Positions 23,346-34,860 of a stretch of 64,000 bases of DNA are shown piece after piece. Source of the stretch: Thereva unica (taxonomy: Eukaryota; Arthropoda; Insecta; Diptera; Therevidae). The notes beneath the pieces are model-generated. The model did no database searches and had not been told where the DNA came from. It worked only from the letters and a program-made list of their open reading frames with translations. A program made the translations under genes and the position numbers. Positions within the stretch are counted from its first letter, which is position 1, and each line of letters starts with the position of its first letter. The DNA lies in the NCBI GenBank assembly GCA_949987705.1, contig OX465282.1, forward strand, positions 1,972,501 to 2,036,500. Direction: 5' to 3'.

Positions 23346-23989
23346 AGTGAGTCAGGGCTCTGGCATTGTTTTTTTGGTCCGCGATAAGCTATTGGGGCAA
23401 CCATTAGTTTGATGAAAAGGACCCTAGACAATCAGACTTTGATAAAATACACTGAATACTGGAGATCCTGGACAGGTAAACTTGAATCGGAATACTGCCA
23501 AAGAATTATTGAGGCTTGGCCAGTGGGTATTGCGCTATTAATTAGTAAAGATCAAAACAACAGTAGACACCATCTGCTTCAGTCCAGGCAAGCGTAAGCG
23601 ACAAATGTTTAGGCAGATTGTGTTGAATCTGCTCAAAGGGTCTGTTCCACAAATATGAGATAGATGAGAGTGTTCATGATACAATGGTCGCAAATCGCGC
23701 CGCGGACCAATAAATAGTACCTCAATCCCAGCGGAGAATTGCAGCGCTTTTGAACAGATTCTGAAGCGCTGTAAAGGAATGTAATGGAGCTTCTTATTCA
23801 TATCCCAATCCCCTTCCTTTTAACACCGGCATGTCATCAGAACAAAACGCTTATATTTTGTTGTTGAAGAAGCGGAATCAAAGCTCTTGAGAAGCTCCTG
23901 GGGCTTTTCACCAAAAATAGTATTTCACAACTGACGCGATTTTACAAAAACCACAAATTTCCCAAATAGGAGGAATAAGAGAAAACTTG
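23346..23989. other. No recognisable gene
   Basis: Short overlapping frames only; no domain wording or repeat structure seen. Confidence 0.45.
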
Positions 23990-24250
23990 AGAAAAACAAA
24001 GCAAAAAATGGGAGTATATAGTGCATGCTTCCATATAGCTTCCATAATATATGATTTGGAAGCGCTACTTTCTTGCTTCTTTTGGCAGCGTTTGATTAAT
24101 TTCCCGCTGGAAATGTATCTTGAGAAAAACAAAGCAAAAAATATGAGTCTAAAGTGCGTGCTTCCACAGAGCTTCCATAACATATGAATTGGAAGCGCTA
24201 CTTTCTTGCTTCTTTTGGCAGCGCTAGTTTAATTTCCCGCTGGTAATGTA
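23990..24250. repeat. Two-copy tandem duplication, period about 129 bp
   Basis: GAGAAAAACAAAGCAAAAAA recurs at about 23991 and 24121. Both copies continue with TTCCATA, GGAAGCGCTACTTTCTTGCT, TCTTTTGGCAGCG and TTTCCCGCTGG. Each unit contains GCTTCC and GGAAGCGC in inverted arrangement. No coding. Confidence 0.9.
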
Positions 24251-26179
24251 TCGATAGAGGACCAAAAGGGGCCAATACCGATTAATTTGATCGTGATTTT
24301 TCACACACCTTATCGATCCAAGCTAAGGAAGCAACTCCTATCGATCGTACAACCTGTAGATTGTGATTTAAATTAAAATAATTTATCTATTGTCAGAATA
24401 TGATTAAATTATTAAGTACCAATCACGAAATAAAATCATAATCTTTATGCTATTCCAATTTATTCAATCCTCGATGCATGATGAATATAATATATCTATA
24501 CACCCTTCCTGGACCAACTGGCGCACATAATCCAAACCCTATTAAAATGCATAAAGGAAAAAAAGGGAATATTTTACGCAACATCAACTTCCAAAGAAAA
24601 ATTCTCGCACACACACACAAAAAAAATGATTAAACTAAAATTTTCAGGATAAAAACTCAATTTTTCAGAGTGTGATATTAAAAAACTGACAGCCGATAAT
24701 ATTCTTCCATAGATAACTTTCTCCGCCATTATTTTACGCTATCTCGGCAAGGACTATCCTGTGGCTGTCGATCCTAGATATACATATATGTATAAGGTAG
24801 CACCAGCAGCAGCCTCCTTCTTGACGTATAGTATAGTATAAGTATAGTAAGGATGTGTGCCCCGTTTCCTGGTATATCAATCCGGCAGATAACTACTATA
24901 TACCTCTATGGCCTGCTGCTCCTATCATCCTATGGAGAATGGACACATGCGAAAATTCCAATAAGTTGCAGGACAAGATGGATTAGTTCAAGATGGAATT
25001 CTTTGGGAATTTTTCTTCTATCATCCTCCCCCCGTCCGAAATGTGATGTATACTGGAGAGCTAGGCTGAGACATAGATAAGGAGGCTGCTTGTGGCCGGG
25101 GGATGATCCTGGCACGAATAGCCCAGGATGGAGAGTGTTAAGTGGTTTTAGTATTCTGAAAATGCTTCTCATAAAAGTTATTTCATCGGAAATTGCCAAA
25201 GGTCAAATATTTGCGGCATAATAAGTTATTAAGTAAGTTTTTATTCATCGGGGATAGCGCCTTTATTAATGGAATGTTATGCAATATGATATCCGGGAAT
25301 TTTCCTATAATAATATATCGCCGTGGTTTTTGCTGCCGGCGGGCGTATGCCGGCCATATAGTCAGTCGAAGGGGATGTGGCTATATTTTTTTCTACTTTT
25401 CTATGTTCTTTTTTTTTGCACCCTACCCCTGCTCCTGCTGCTACGGCTGGTGGTATATTTTTAATATTTTATATTTGATCGAAACTTTCATTGATGTACT
25501 AGTACACATAGCGAATCTCGGAGATTTGAGGGATATACTTATGTCTTGTAAGATGCGTGATGTACCAGGACCATATACTGTATATAAATATATATGTACG
25601 TGTTTATATAGAAGAAAATATGGAAGACTATTTTTGGGGGAAATCCTTTAATCATTAATCATTTGAATGAAATACTGGAGGGTAAGTGAGGGCGTGATTG
25701 ATATATCTTCTAGCCTGTTGATTATCCAAGTACCATTTAGAGGCTAAATTTAGCATTAATTAGTTATTTAATACTAGTAATTATTTTCCATGGAAAGAAG
25801 AAAAAAAACATCATTATTAAAGATAACAAGATAACGATGCATATACAACCATGAAGGAACTTACAAAAATAGAATTATTAGTTCCAGAGATAATTTTTCT
25901 TAATTAGTGAGAGAGAGACATCCAATGACGATTAATTAATGGAATTAACTACTAGTAGAGAGCCCATATTATAATTATTTTAAGCTAAATGTTTTATTTT
26001 TGACATATTTATTAAATAAAGTTCCAGGATTTGTCAAAAAGATAGGTAAAAATAGGTTTCCCTTTACCTTTAAATTAGACTAGCATATGACCTAACCTAC
26101 TTTAGTAGTAAAAAAATAAAACTGGCCATCTTCTACCACCTCCATCATTTAAAAATTAAATACAAAAAAAATATATTTT
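24251..26179. other. No recognisable gene
   Basis: Includes a TATAG microsatellite near 24826-24850 and T-rich stretches near 25385-25420. A 152-codon plus-strand frame at 25193-25651 encodes a hydrophobic, cysteine-rich, low-complexity peptide with no family resemblance, so I leave it uncalled. Confidence 0.4.
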
Positions 26180-26300
26180 TTTAAATCTTATCCTAAAAGT
26201 ATGCAGAAAATGTCAAATTTCCCTCCGAGCATAAGAAGAAGATGACCGGCCCACGTAGACGCTACGTTGTTAATAGATTAGGTGACTAAGATCTCTAGTC
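26180..26300. repeat. Dispersed repeat (copy 1), possibly LTR-derived
   Basis: CCTAAAAGTATGCA followed by AAGAAGAAGATGACCGGCCC and ACGTAGACGCTA. The same words occur in order at 31640-31800. The second copy lies just beyond the 3' side of a Ty3/gypsy remnant, so both may be LTR pieces, but no LTR ends were defined. Confidence 0.5.
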
Positions 26301-26756
26301 TCGAAAAGCAGTACGTATGAAAGAGATTAAAACAATGAAAAATTAAATGCAGATTAATGTAATTAAAGCTTAACAACACTTCTTAGCTTTCTGTGTAAAT
26401 TGTGTAAAAGAGATCTCCAGACTGGAGAACAGATCACTGATGAGCTTCTTAAACTCCACAGGATCTTCCAGAGCCGATGAAACAACCAGCGAACTTTGGG
26501 TACACGAGACTGTGGCAACAAAACGATGAGGCAAAGTGCTAATTGGGCCTCAGATAAGTCGCACTTAAGGACAGCCCGCCAACTTGCCTAACCGAAAGCT
26601 AAAGAAGTCGCCTATATAAGATACAGAAGATCCCCGCTTCTTTGTGGGTATATAAATTTGACAAACTTTCACCATCAGGAAAGTCAAATGATAATTCGAT
26701 GACAGATTTCACTGCTGGCAATAAAAATTTCTGGTTTTTAGTAATTCCTATCAGAT
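26301..26756. other. No recognisable gene
   Basis: Contains a TATATAA-like motif near 26650 and no recognisable coding. Confidence 0.4.
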
Positions 26757-27091
26757 ATTGGGGGCCTCAGTAATCTAGGGAGTAAGGCGCCTGGCTACCA
26801 TCCCAGAGGTCCCGGCTTTGAATCCCGGTAGCACCACGTCCTTCGCTTTTTCCACTTTCCCCACCTACATAACTTTCCTTCTATCTTACATTCCTGATCC
26901 TCCTGAACGGATGATGAAGCTCGTTTCAGGAGGCATAACACTCCAGCGGGTTGTTTCCCGATGCTCCGATGTCAGAATATGAGGGAGGGAGAGTAAGTGG
27001 AATCAAAATATCACGGATGGTTGTGGCAGTTCCTTTCTTCCGACTAGAGCTGCTGTGCGACATTGACTCTATATGAAAAAAAAAAATAGAT
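26757..27091 (+). mobile_element. tRNA-derived SINE (copy 1)
   Basis: The head is tRNA-like: GGCCTCAGTAATCTAGGGAG, AAGGCGCCTGGCTACCATCC, then GAGGTCCCGG and a B-box-like GCTTTGAATCCCGG. The body runs through CACTTTCCCCACCTA, CATTCCTGAT, TTTCAGGAGGCATAACACTC, CAGCGGGTTGTTTCCC and GACTAGAGCTGCTGT. It ends in a run of A at about 27078-27091. The body aligns end to end with the reverse-oriented copy at 29635-30078, with indels. The stem pairing needed for a functional tRNA is lost. Confidence 0.8.
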
Positions 27092-27601
27092 TCGTCGACA
27101 GTACAAAAAGGCTTTCCCTGGGACTCTAGTCTTTCACATAAAAAAAACTCACTGGTCCTAACAATACACTAGACCATTTTTGGCAGTCGAAGCATTTCTA
27201 CCAACGAATCTACCCTCTTGAAAGAGGAGTATGGTACTCCGCTCTGTTAGTTAATCACCAAGCTATTTGTATGGACTAAGTTATACAGAACTGGATTGAG
27301 GGTTTCTATTGGTCGTTCAATCAAGGAAGTATTGAACAGCTTCAATTATATCTACCACCTATACCAACACTTTGTCGCGATGGTGCGGCATGCGAGTCCC
27401 TGTGAAACGCTAGGCTATGTCGGCGCGGCCTACAAAGAAATTTTTTGGGAAAGGGGACCATGTAATGATCCTTGCATTTGAATTGTTAAAGAAAATAGAT
27501 ATGGAGACGTGGGTGAATTTGGTGGACACTATTTCGCGCCGAAAAAAATCTCGAACTCAGTGAAAACCTATCCTATAAACTGAGTTAGGTAGGGGCAAAT
27601 C
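27092..27601. other. No recognisable gene
   Basis: Unrecognised sequence between the SINE and the TIR element. Short frames only. Confidence 0.4.
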
Positions 27602-28265
27602 CCCAGTAGGACCGGTAAGCTTACAGAAGTACTGAAATCAGCACTTACTGGTAAGGGGTAGGCCTTACCACACCCCTTACAGAAGTGCTTACTTTTACAC
27701 ACGATGTCATAGGAGGTAAGGCCTTACTTTAGTACTTACCTTAGAGTACTTATAGAACTGCTCATCTGTAAGGGGTATAGTAAGGCAGCAAATGGAACAT
27801 TGCAAAAAGAAATATCCATGGGCGCCTGTGGATATGTGATCCGGTATCGAAATGCTTTTATTTTGTTCATCATTTACAAATGCCTTTTCTTTCCAAGCCC
27901 GAGAGTGGCTTTACCTAAGCAGTAACCCAACTAAATTCTAACCACTTCTAAAGCTGCTTGTCCTCCGTATCGAATGAGAGCCGCGCTATTGAGTATGCTA
28001 ACGTCGCATTTTATGTCGACGAATATAATTGCCCGTTTTCTTTTTTTCTATAAAATTTATGAAAACTCCAGGAAGCTCCCTTGAGTCATCGGGCAGATTC
28101 TCACTTGTTTGGGTATAATTCTGGACTACACCTTACCATCTGCCTTCTCTTGTAATGGGTTAAATAGGGGCTCATCTAGCACCAAGAAAATAAGAGGTAC
28201 CCCTTACCAGATGAGTACTTATTTCAGTGCTCCATCGGTAAAGCCTTCCTAGAATTCCTACTGGG
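27602..28265. mobile_element. 664-bp non-autonomous TIR element
   Basis: The left end CCCAGTAGGACCGGTAAGC... and the right end (reverse complement CCCAGTAGGAATTCTAGGA...) share inverted repeats over about 60-70 bp: CCCAGTAGGA, then GTACTGAAAT or GCACTGAAAT with AGTACT/AGCACT, then TGGTAAGGGGTA. GTAAGGGG/CCCCTTAC words recur inside near 27650-27690 and 27765-27790. No transposase frame is present. The flanks give at most a TC/TC dinucleotide duplication, so the superfamily is unknown. Confidence 0.75.
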
Positions 28266-28449
28266 TCACATCTCTTTTCTACTAACGACCCAGATATATG
28301 GTAATTTGAAATCACTCTAATCAGTATACTCCGTGGGGTACACAGAAAATTCTAGGGGGTATGCCAAATTTCACTTCAAAGTACTTTATGTCCTCTCCTT
28401 TTCTTTTAAAACGGCCGGCTATCTGTACTGGGAGCTCTATCAGGAGCTT

Positions 28450-28555
28450 CACAGCGTCTTGGTTTCCTACAGCGTTCGCCTTCATGATCGTCGATCTCTG
28501 GCCAGCCTTTTGCAATTTCTTATTTGTAATCGTCTTACGTCTTCCTTGACGATGG
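28450..28555 (-). mobile_element. RTE-like LINE C-terminal fragment
   Basis: Minus-strand coding VKEDVRRLQIRNCKRLARDR followed by stop-interrupted RRTL and ETKTL. It resembles the C-terminal block of RTE ORFs (D-x-R-x-L-x-I-R-N-W-x-x-x-A-x-D-R). Very short and degraded. Confidence 0.45.
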
Positions 28556-29634
28556 AGAGATGATCGTCTATGTCAATGCTGTCTTGCTGTCGGGGCTGGA
28601 CGTTGTTACACAATTCTTCTCACGATGTTTACATCGAGGAGCAATGGATCATTTTAGCAGTTACAATAAATGTGCCAGAGTATCGAGTCCGGCGCAGGGT
28701 TCAAAGGTACGAGATCACTCCTTGTCTTTTTGGTATGACCGGAAAACCTTTGCTGCACCTAAAGGTAAACTGACAGTGAATGGGCAACCGCTTCGGGTGG
28801 TAGTGAGGCAATGTTTGTTTTACTTTTGTACGATTAACATGCACACTGCTTGTATCTGAAATCGTTCAGCCTAATCGCATGTCCTTTCCCGTACAAAGCT
28901 TTGAGAAATGGATATAAGCCATCGTTATTCTGCAGGACTTTCAGAAATTTCGCCTGATTGAACAGAAATGGTGTCACAATTGCAGGAACAATATATGGTC
29001 TGAAAGGGTTTTGCCCAGCACAAACACGTATTGACCCACTTTTAATTGTCCTGGTTTCAAAAGGAAGACATTATATATATGAGGGCTATACAGGCCAATG
29101 GAAATCACGAAAAGGTCGATATCTTCCCCTACCAATGTCGGGGACTAGGCCAAAATAACAGCGAGATCACAAGAGGCTGCAGTCGATCTTCTCATTTGCA
29201 GCAACACCTGTACTTAGTGGCATTAGATCATTGGTCTCGGGGAAACCAATTCCGCAGCTTATGTGCGATAGTGTTGTCTTCATCAAGATCACTAGAGTTT
29301 GTTCAATCACCATATCACTCCGGGTACCATTCCACCGCTTCTCACGAATTGACAGTCTTGAATATAAAATAGATTTTTGGAATGGGAATAGCCGAAATAC
29401 GCTTTTCAAATCAAAGCTTTCAGTATCGCCACTACTCACTCCACTTATGGGACTCATGTAAGATGACGTGGGCATGGGTCGAGGCACACGTTACTACGAC
29501 CTCCTCGGCGACATTCATCGTCGGTTTCGTAACCACTTTTGTGAAACTTTTTTTACGCGGTAGAGTAACTTTCTGTGTTTTTTCTATTCGTCCCAGTTGC
29601 CTCCTATTATTGCGAGTTTGGTCAGAGCACCACT
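28556..29634. other. No recognisable gene
   Basis: Overlapping frames of 66-108 codons on both strands, none with a recognisable domain. Confidence 0.4.
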
Positions 29635-30078
29635 AGGTATGCTTTATGACCGGTGCAATAGGTATCCCTTCTCTGCGCAATAGCCAAAGTGGCAATATCG
29701 AAACAGCAGCTCTAGTCGGGTAAGGAAGGAACTGACACAATCTCCACGCGATATTTTTTAGTCCACCTATCCCAACCATTACTGTCGCGACTGTGCAATC
29801 GGGGCATTGAGAAACAACTCGCTGGAGAGTTATGCTTCCTGAAACGAATTGAATTGCATCAACCAACCGATGACATGCGCTTTGGTGGAGCTAGGAAGTG
29901 CTAAGGAAGGCTATGACAGGAGCAATCAGGAATGTAAAGAGGGAAGAAGAAAGAAGGAAAGTTATATAGGTGGGGAAGTGGAAAAGGCGAAGGACCGTGG
30001 GGCTGGCCGGGATTCAAACCCGGGACCTCTGGAATGGTAGCTAGACGCCTTACTCTCTAGACTACCGAGGTCTCCTAG
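29635..30078 (-). mobile_element. tRNA-derived SINE (copy 2)
   Basis: On the minus strand from 30078: CTAGGAGACCTCGGTAGTCT, AGAGTAAGGCGTCTAGC, TACCATTCCAGAGGTCCCGG and GTTTGAATCCCGG, then the same body as copy 1 (CCACTTCCCCACCTATATAA, CATTCCTGATTGCTCC, TTTCAGGAAGCATAACTCTC, GACTAGAGCTGCTGT). It is about 100 bp longer than copy 1, mainly in the middle. The left (3') boundary is approximate. Confidence 0.8.
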
Positions 30079-31639
30079 ATTATAGTTCTGTAAGCATCTA
30101 TAGCAATAATCATGGAAAAATCGAATTTTAAATAAAAAGACCGCGTACCTTGTCGTCGAAACCTTTATAATTTCGGTCAGAAGATACAAGAGATAGTTGA
30201 AACAAATTTATTTTTAATGCTGGACTAACTTGCAGTTTCCAAATTCAGCTTTCGAACTAAGCAATTGTATAAATTCATCCTCAAAACCCAAAAGCTCCAA
30301 AAATATAAACCATAAATCCCTAAATAACAAATTTAATGTTAAATAAGTGCTACTCATAGCCCTCCTCCCCCTCTAAAAATTGTAACTTCCTACATACCAT
30401 CAATTTTCGCGTACAACCTGGTAATTTTCTCCGAAGGTAATGAGCCAACCAACCACAGTCATTGAACATTAAATCTATATCCATTTTTTTCTGTATTTCT
30501 TTTTTTTTTCTTCGCCGAGAATGCATGAGACTACATACATTTACAAAACTGCCCTATTATAGCACAATTTTTCCTTACATGCGTCAGCACTTTATCCTTA
30601 ATACCTGTTCGACAGGTAAAGGGGATCACAGCGATTTATTTGACCGCACGAAGGTGTGCCGTGAGCTGAAATCTAACACAGAAATATCGGGGGCTTCATG
30701 GCTTGTCCCTTGTTTCTGATTAATTCTGTGGAATCACTGATACACAGGTGTGCGCTACCAGCTACCCTTTTTTCCATTCTAGAGAGACATGGTTTTAACT
30801 ATCCGAAGGGGACTTAATGACGAGACAAGGTAGACATGTCGTTTTTCTTACTTGTTGTGGCTTGTGTACGTATATGGAAGAGGATTTGAGCCCCGGCGAC
30901 TATATTTATTGGGAGTAGACTAAACACTCAATCTCGGATCGATGATTGCGCTATGTCATGCACATGAAACTTTCTCTCTAAGAAAAGAAAAAAGAGTTTC
31001 CTTTCCTTTTCCGGAATAACTAAAATATTTTCCGCATTTTTATTCGTCTATGATGGAGTTGTATAGTAATGCCGATGGCATTGAGAATCATGTTGTTTAT
31101 GTGAATGCTATTACTGAATGGGGAGGGGGAGTTGCTCCAGTCGGATGGGATGCACTGGATCAACTTATGTTTCATTAATGGGATCATGGAGGCTATACAA
31201 ATGGGATGATGGATACTAAGTCCCTAGCGGATTGGAGCACATCTAAAGAGATCACAATTTAAGAAGAATATTCAGGTCAATGTCTCAATGAAACTACAAC
31301 TATCATAAGGACTAAGCCAATAGGGATCTGTTCTGGAAATACACAATTCAATTTCTTAGAGACCATTGAGACAATTTATGTATGCCATTTGGTAATGCAA
31401 GGAAAGGGATTGTCTGTCTGTCTAAAACCGCACCAAAGAATCAGAGAATTTCTTATCCCTTTACTGGATATGCCATCCGGATAAAATGGAGAAAATTCCG
31501 TCAATCGCTTTTGGATGAAGCTGATAGCTCGAGATTTAACAAATCACTAGCAATAAAGACAGCCCAGACTGCTAGTATCCTAGGGATGGGCGGTCTTATA
31601 ATAATATAGTATTCTTAAATTTCTTTTCCTTTAAAAATA
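30079..31639. other. No recognisable gene
   Basis: No family-level coding similarity. Frames of 75-85 codons only. Confidence 0.4.
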
Positions 31640-31800
31640 TAAATTGAAAAATCCTAAAAGTATGCAATTATTTCTTTTTTAAAAGCGACCCTAAAAGTAT
31701 GCAACGGAAAATAGCCGCCTCAGAGATAATGAAGAAGAAGAAGATAACCGGTCCACATAGACGCTAGCACATTAATAGATTTGATGTGAGAAGTTGTGAC
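31640..31800. repeat. Dispersed repeat (copy 2), possibly LTR-derived
   Basis: CCTAAAAGTATGCAA occurs twice (near 31654 and 31691), then AAGAAGAAGATAACCGGTCC and ACATAGACGCTAG, paralleling 26180-26300. Confidence 0.5.
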
Positions 31801-32265
31801 CAACAAAATAAATATTAAATAAAAAATAAAGAATAAAGTTGTGGTTCTGATGTTATCAGCATCAACTCTAAACTATAGACAGATATTCCTCCGGAATGGA
31901 AGTTTCGAGCTCACAATTTATAGAATTGGTTCAGGGTATATAAGCAGAAAGATTTGCTTGTCAAACTTCTTGGTATGACCATGCAACCTATCAAGATCTG
32001 TTGCTACCAAATGAAAGAGGGATACACAATCCGATCTGAAAGCTATCACTTGCCACCTCCTTCCCCACTAATGAAATGTGGAACCTAAGATAAATTCGAA
32101 ATACCAGACATGGCCTAGAAATGCATCTCTAACCGCCAGTGAAATGGAGGAATCATTTCCTTTCTCTTCTAGGGAAAATTGATGTCCTGCCTTCCAAAAT
32201 GACACCAGTCCGAGGTATTACCAATGGAGTACGTGCATCAGAGCGGGACAATTCTTTTCACCCAA
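31801..32265. other. No recognisable gene
   Basis: Lies downstream (in minus orientation) of the Ty3/gypsy integrase remnant and may be its 3' region. It includes GGGTATATAAGCAG near 31936 but no defined LTR. Confidence 0.35.
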
Positions 32266-32640
32266 TTCTTTAAAGCCATCCACCGCCGCTGTAGTTATCC
32301 TTGGCGCTTCGTGGTCTCCTATCTTCTCGTCGTACCATCTCATGCACGATCTGTAGTTCATTGAAATTATCGTCGCTTATAAAGGCTTGAAAGTCTGGTA
32401 ATGCTTCTATAGTATTTTCATTCTATGCTAGTTAAAATATGAAGAGCGAGATCTTCGTACTTCTCGTTGGGGTATTATTGATTATTTGCTGAACTCAATC
32501 AACTGCTTGTACCACGCGCTTGGCTCCGCGATTGATACTTTGGTTAGGATCGGTATTGAGATGCCATTTATCCTTTCTACCTTCTCCTCGGGACGTCAGT
32601 AGGGATTAACGAATGTGGTATGCCTTCCGCTATGCAGTCA
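32266..32640 (-). mobile_element. Ty3/gypsy integrase C-terminal remnant
   Basis: Minus-strand, stop-interrupted coding resembling the end of a Ty3/gypsy integrase: KVERINGISIPILTKVSIAE, then AWYKQLIEF, then NNTPTRSTK in another frame. These words match the conserved ERxN...L...WY...NNTxxRSTK block that follows the integrase catalytic core. Together with 34010-34670 it forms one broken element split by later insertions. Confidence 0.6.
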
Positions 32641-32669
32641 TTTTGAAACAGATTGGTTGTAAGAGCTGT

Positions 32670-33270
32670 TCCTTGATATTATCGTTCATGGGGTACCAAA
32701 TAGCATTCAGCTCCCTCAACTGGTTGGGAAGGTATTGAAAGCAGATCGTTAATGAATATTAGGAAAAGAGAAGGTGAAAGAATTGACCCTTGAGGTGGCC
32801 CGGCCGAGATGGTGTGGGGATTAGATTCGATGCCATCCAATGCTACCTTTATTGAACCGTCAGAACAGAAGCTCGTAATCCATTTCGTTAGAATTGGGTG
32901 GATAATAGCTTGGAGTTTTGACAACAGAGCAGGGTGCCATACTCGGTCAAAGGCTTTGGACATTTATAGAACAACCAAAGTAGATTCACCAAAACGATGG
33001 ATGTTTTGGTGGAGGGGTTCTGTTAGACATACAAGGAGGTCATCAGCAGATCTTTTGGATCTAAACGCCTGTAAAACGCCTGATATACAGACCGACAGAG
33101 ATGACATGGGCGAGACGGAAACACAACTTCCAATCGGTGGCTTGAAAGAATGAGTCCCAGCCAGTTGGTTACTAATATCAAGACTTCTGTATATTTCCCG
33201 GCCTTGCCTTCTTCCATTATGCATTCTGTGCATTCTTTTGACTAACTGGAATACCTTAGAATTCACTTCA
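32670..33270 (-). mobile_element. LINE remnant, DISKAFDRVWH family (copy C)
   Basis: Minus-strand RT coding: SKAFDRVWHPALLSKLQAI near 32960-32905, AGPPQGSILSPSLFLIFIND near 32815-32760, with a preceding KRSADDLLVCLTE block near 33060-33020. It is closely related to copies at 44071-45420 and 51966-54340. It sits between the integrase and RT parts of the Ty3/gypsy remnant and so inserted into it or beside it later. Confidence 0.88.
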
Positions 33271-33274
33271 GTTT

Positions 33275-33352
33275 AATAAAAATTAACGGACTAAGTCTTG
33301 CCGGCCACGAAATGAGGATGGAGGACAATAGCATCCCATAAGGGCTTAGATA
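33275..33352 (+). mobile_element. RTE-like LINE C-terminal fragment
   Basis: Plus-strand coding INGLSLAGHEMRMEDNSIP then a stop. It is the same AGHxxRMxDxxxP block as at 1-80 and is very short. Confidence 0.5.
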
Positions 33353-33354
33353 GA

Positions 33355-33550
33355 CACTGTCGGCAGGTACGGCCCGCAGGTAGGGCCCGATGTAGGTCGG
33401 CAGGTAGGGCCCGATGAAGACCACACTTTAAGATTCCCATTTACTTACAAGCCGCCGGCAGGCCTTGATTTTTAGGCCTGGTTGGCAGGCACGGTCCGAT
33501 GAAGACCATACATTACTCAGTCTGACTGAGCGATAAGGATTTGAAGCTTC
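33355..33550. repeat. Dispersed repeat (copy 2) with internal duplication
   Basis: TCGGCAGGTA(C/G)GGCCCG recurs at least twice between 33359 and 33415, then GCCGCCGGCAGGCC, GGCAGGCACGGTCCGATGAA and CAGTCTGACTGAGCGATAAG. It matches 13325-13432. Confidence 0.65.
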
Positions 33551-34009
33551 CGTCTGACACACACAGCCGAAGACGATAGTTTAGCGTAGCAGGTTGTTAA
33601 TTCAAATGCTAAAATTTCAATGCTAAAAGTTCAGTTCTTCGGGCCCGGACTGACGATAAATACCCACTGAAATAAAGATTTTTGTCAGTTTTCCTGGACT
33701 GCAGGCTCCAACCAGTTGGCGGTCGGTGAGTGTGTGATTATATGTACTTGCCCTTAGGCACGTCCTGCCGGCGGCCTGTATGTGAATGGCCTTAACATAT
33801 TGATAATTTTAATTTAATGGACTTTTCCGAATTGCCTCCGTGCCAACAGAGATCTTCTCACGTGGCACCTAGTGGCACGCGTGCCATAGGCTGCCGACCA
33901 CTGACCTAGAGGAAGCCAAAGCTCGATTTGGGCTGTAGCGCCATTGGATGTTTGAAGTCTTCACTGAGCAGTTGAAAAAATATCCTTTCCTGAGAGCAGA
34001 TTTAATGAT
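33551..34009. other. No recognisable gene
   Basis: Unrecognised spacer between the dispersed repeat and the Ty3/gypsy RT. A CACGTGGCACCTAGTGGCAC block near 33858 has the look of a degraded transposon end. Confidence 0.35.
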
Positions 34010-34670
34010 CTCTTTCTCCATTGATGTGAGAACGACATTAATTCTCCCCCTGGATTCTTAAATAAAAAGAAATCATTATGAGCAGAGATCTTTAATATCT
34101 GTATTATAGCTCTTAAATATTGGGCTTCCTTCTGCGCTTGTTTAATTCGTTAAGTTAACGTATCGATAATTGGTAATGTAATCCTGCTCAACGCATCTAC
34201 GTGCCTCATCTTCGTACCTCTGAACGATGCTCAATCCGGTAATAAAACATTAGAAACATTGCCCATCTAGCCACTATCAGTGGCATATCTTCTTTTTTCA
34301 TTATAGTGGCGAAGGTATTGCAGTCGGTGACAATCTTAATCATCCTTCCCAGAACATAAAGTCTCCACTTCTTCAGGGCGTGTGCTATGGCGAATACTTC
34401 TAGCTAGTAAACGTAAAAGCGTTGTTCGGTTGGACTTGTCTTATGACTCATGTATTGCACTGGATGCAACTGTTGATCGTCATTATCCCATTGCAGGACA
34501 ATAACTCCGAATTCGTCCTTACTAGGATCGGCATGAATCTGCGTATGTGTCTCTGGTTCAAATAACTTCAACACTTGTGATTTTGCTAATATTTCTTTTA
34601 ATTCTTTAAATGAATTTTGCTGTTTGGTATCTAATTTAAATATGGCGTTCTTTTTTAGCGGAACACTGAA
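34010..34670 (-). mobile_element. Ty3/gypsy reverse transcriptase end and RNase H remnant
   Basis: On the minus strand from about 34655: FKLDTKQQNSFKELKEIL (the RT-RNase H connection), then LFEPETHTQIHADPSKDEFG near 34560-34505, LQWDNDDQQLHPVQYMSHK near 34500-34440, and EVFAIAHALKKWRLYVLGR near 34400-34345, then a tether DALSRI near 34195. These are the usual Ty3/gypsy RNase H landmarks; the HADPSKDEFG motif replaces the canonical DAS core. Stops and frame changes show it is dead. The integrase remnant 1.4 kb downstream completes the order RT-RNase H-integrase. Confidence 0.8.
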
Positions 34671-34784
34671 CAGCTCTTCTACGACTGCATATCCTGATTC
34701 CGTGGTCGACCTACCGAATCGACCAGAATCAGGAAACCGAAGAAACTAGGCAAGAAGCCGCATTTTTTAAAGCGGCACCGACAG

Positions 34785-34850
34785 CAGCGTATCCGTTGAA
34801 CGCACGTCTCGCTCGGACCGCCAGCTAACGGATCGAAGAAGATACAAGAA
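34785..34850 (+). mobile_element. Short RTE-related fragment
   Basis: GACCGCCAGCTAACGGATC and its flanks match the RTE copy at 10068-10770 (10166-10190, reverse strand). It ends against the fold-back element that follows. Confidence 0.5.
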
Positions 34851-34860
34851 GAAGATAGCC

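Noticed and set aside
25193..25651. 152-codon hydrophobic frame as a membrane protein gene
   Set aside because: Composition follows local T-rich sequence; no start context, family or repeat support.
26757..26830. Functional tRNA gene
   Set aside because: B box is present but acceptor and D stems do not pair, and a second copy has the same non-tRNA body, so it is a SINE.
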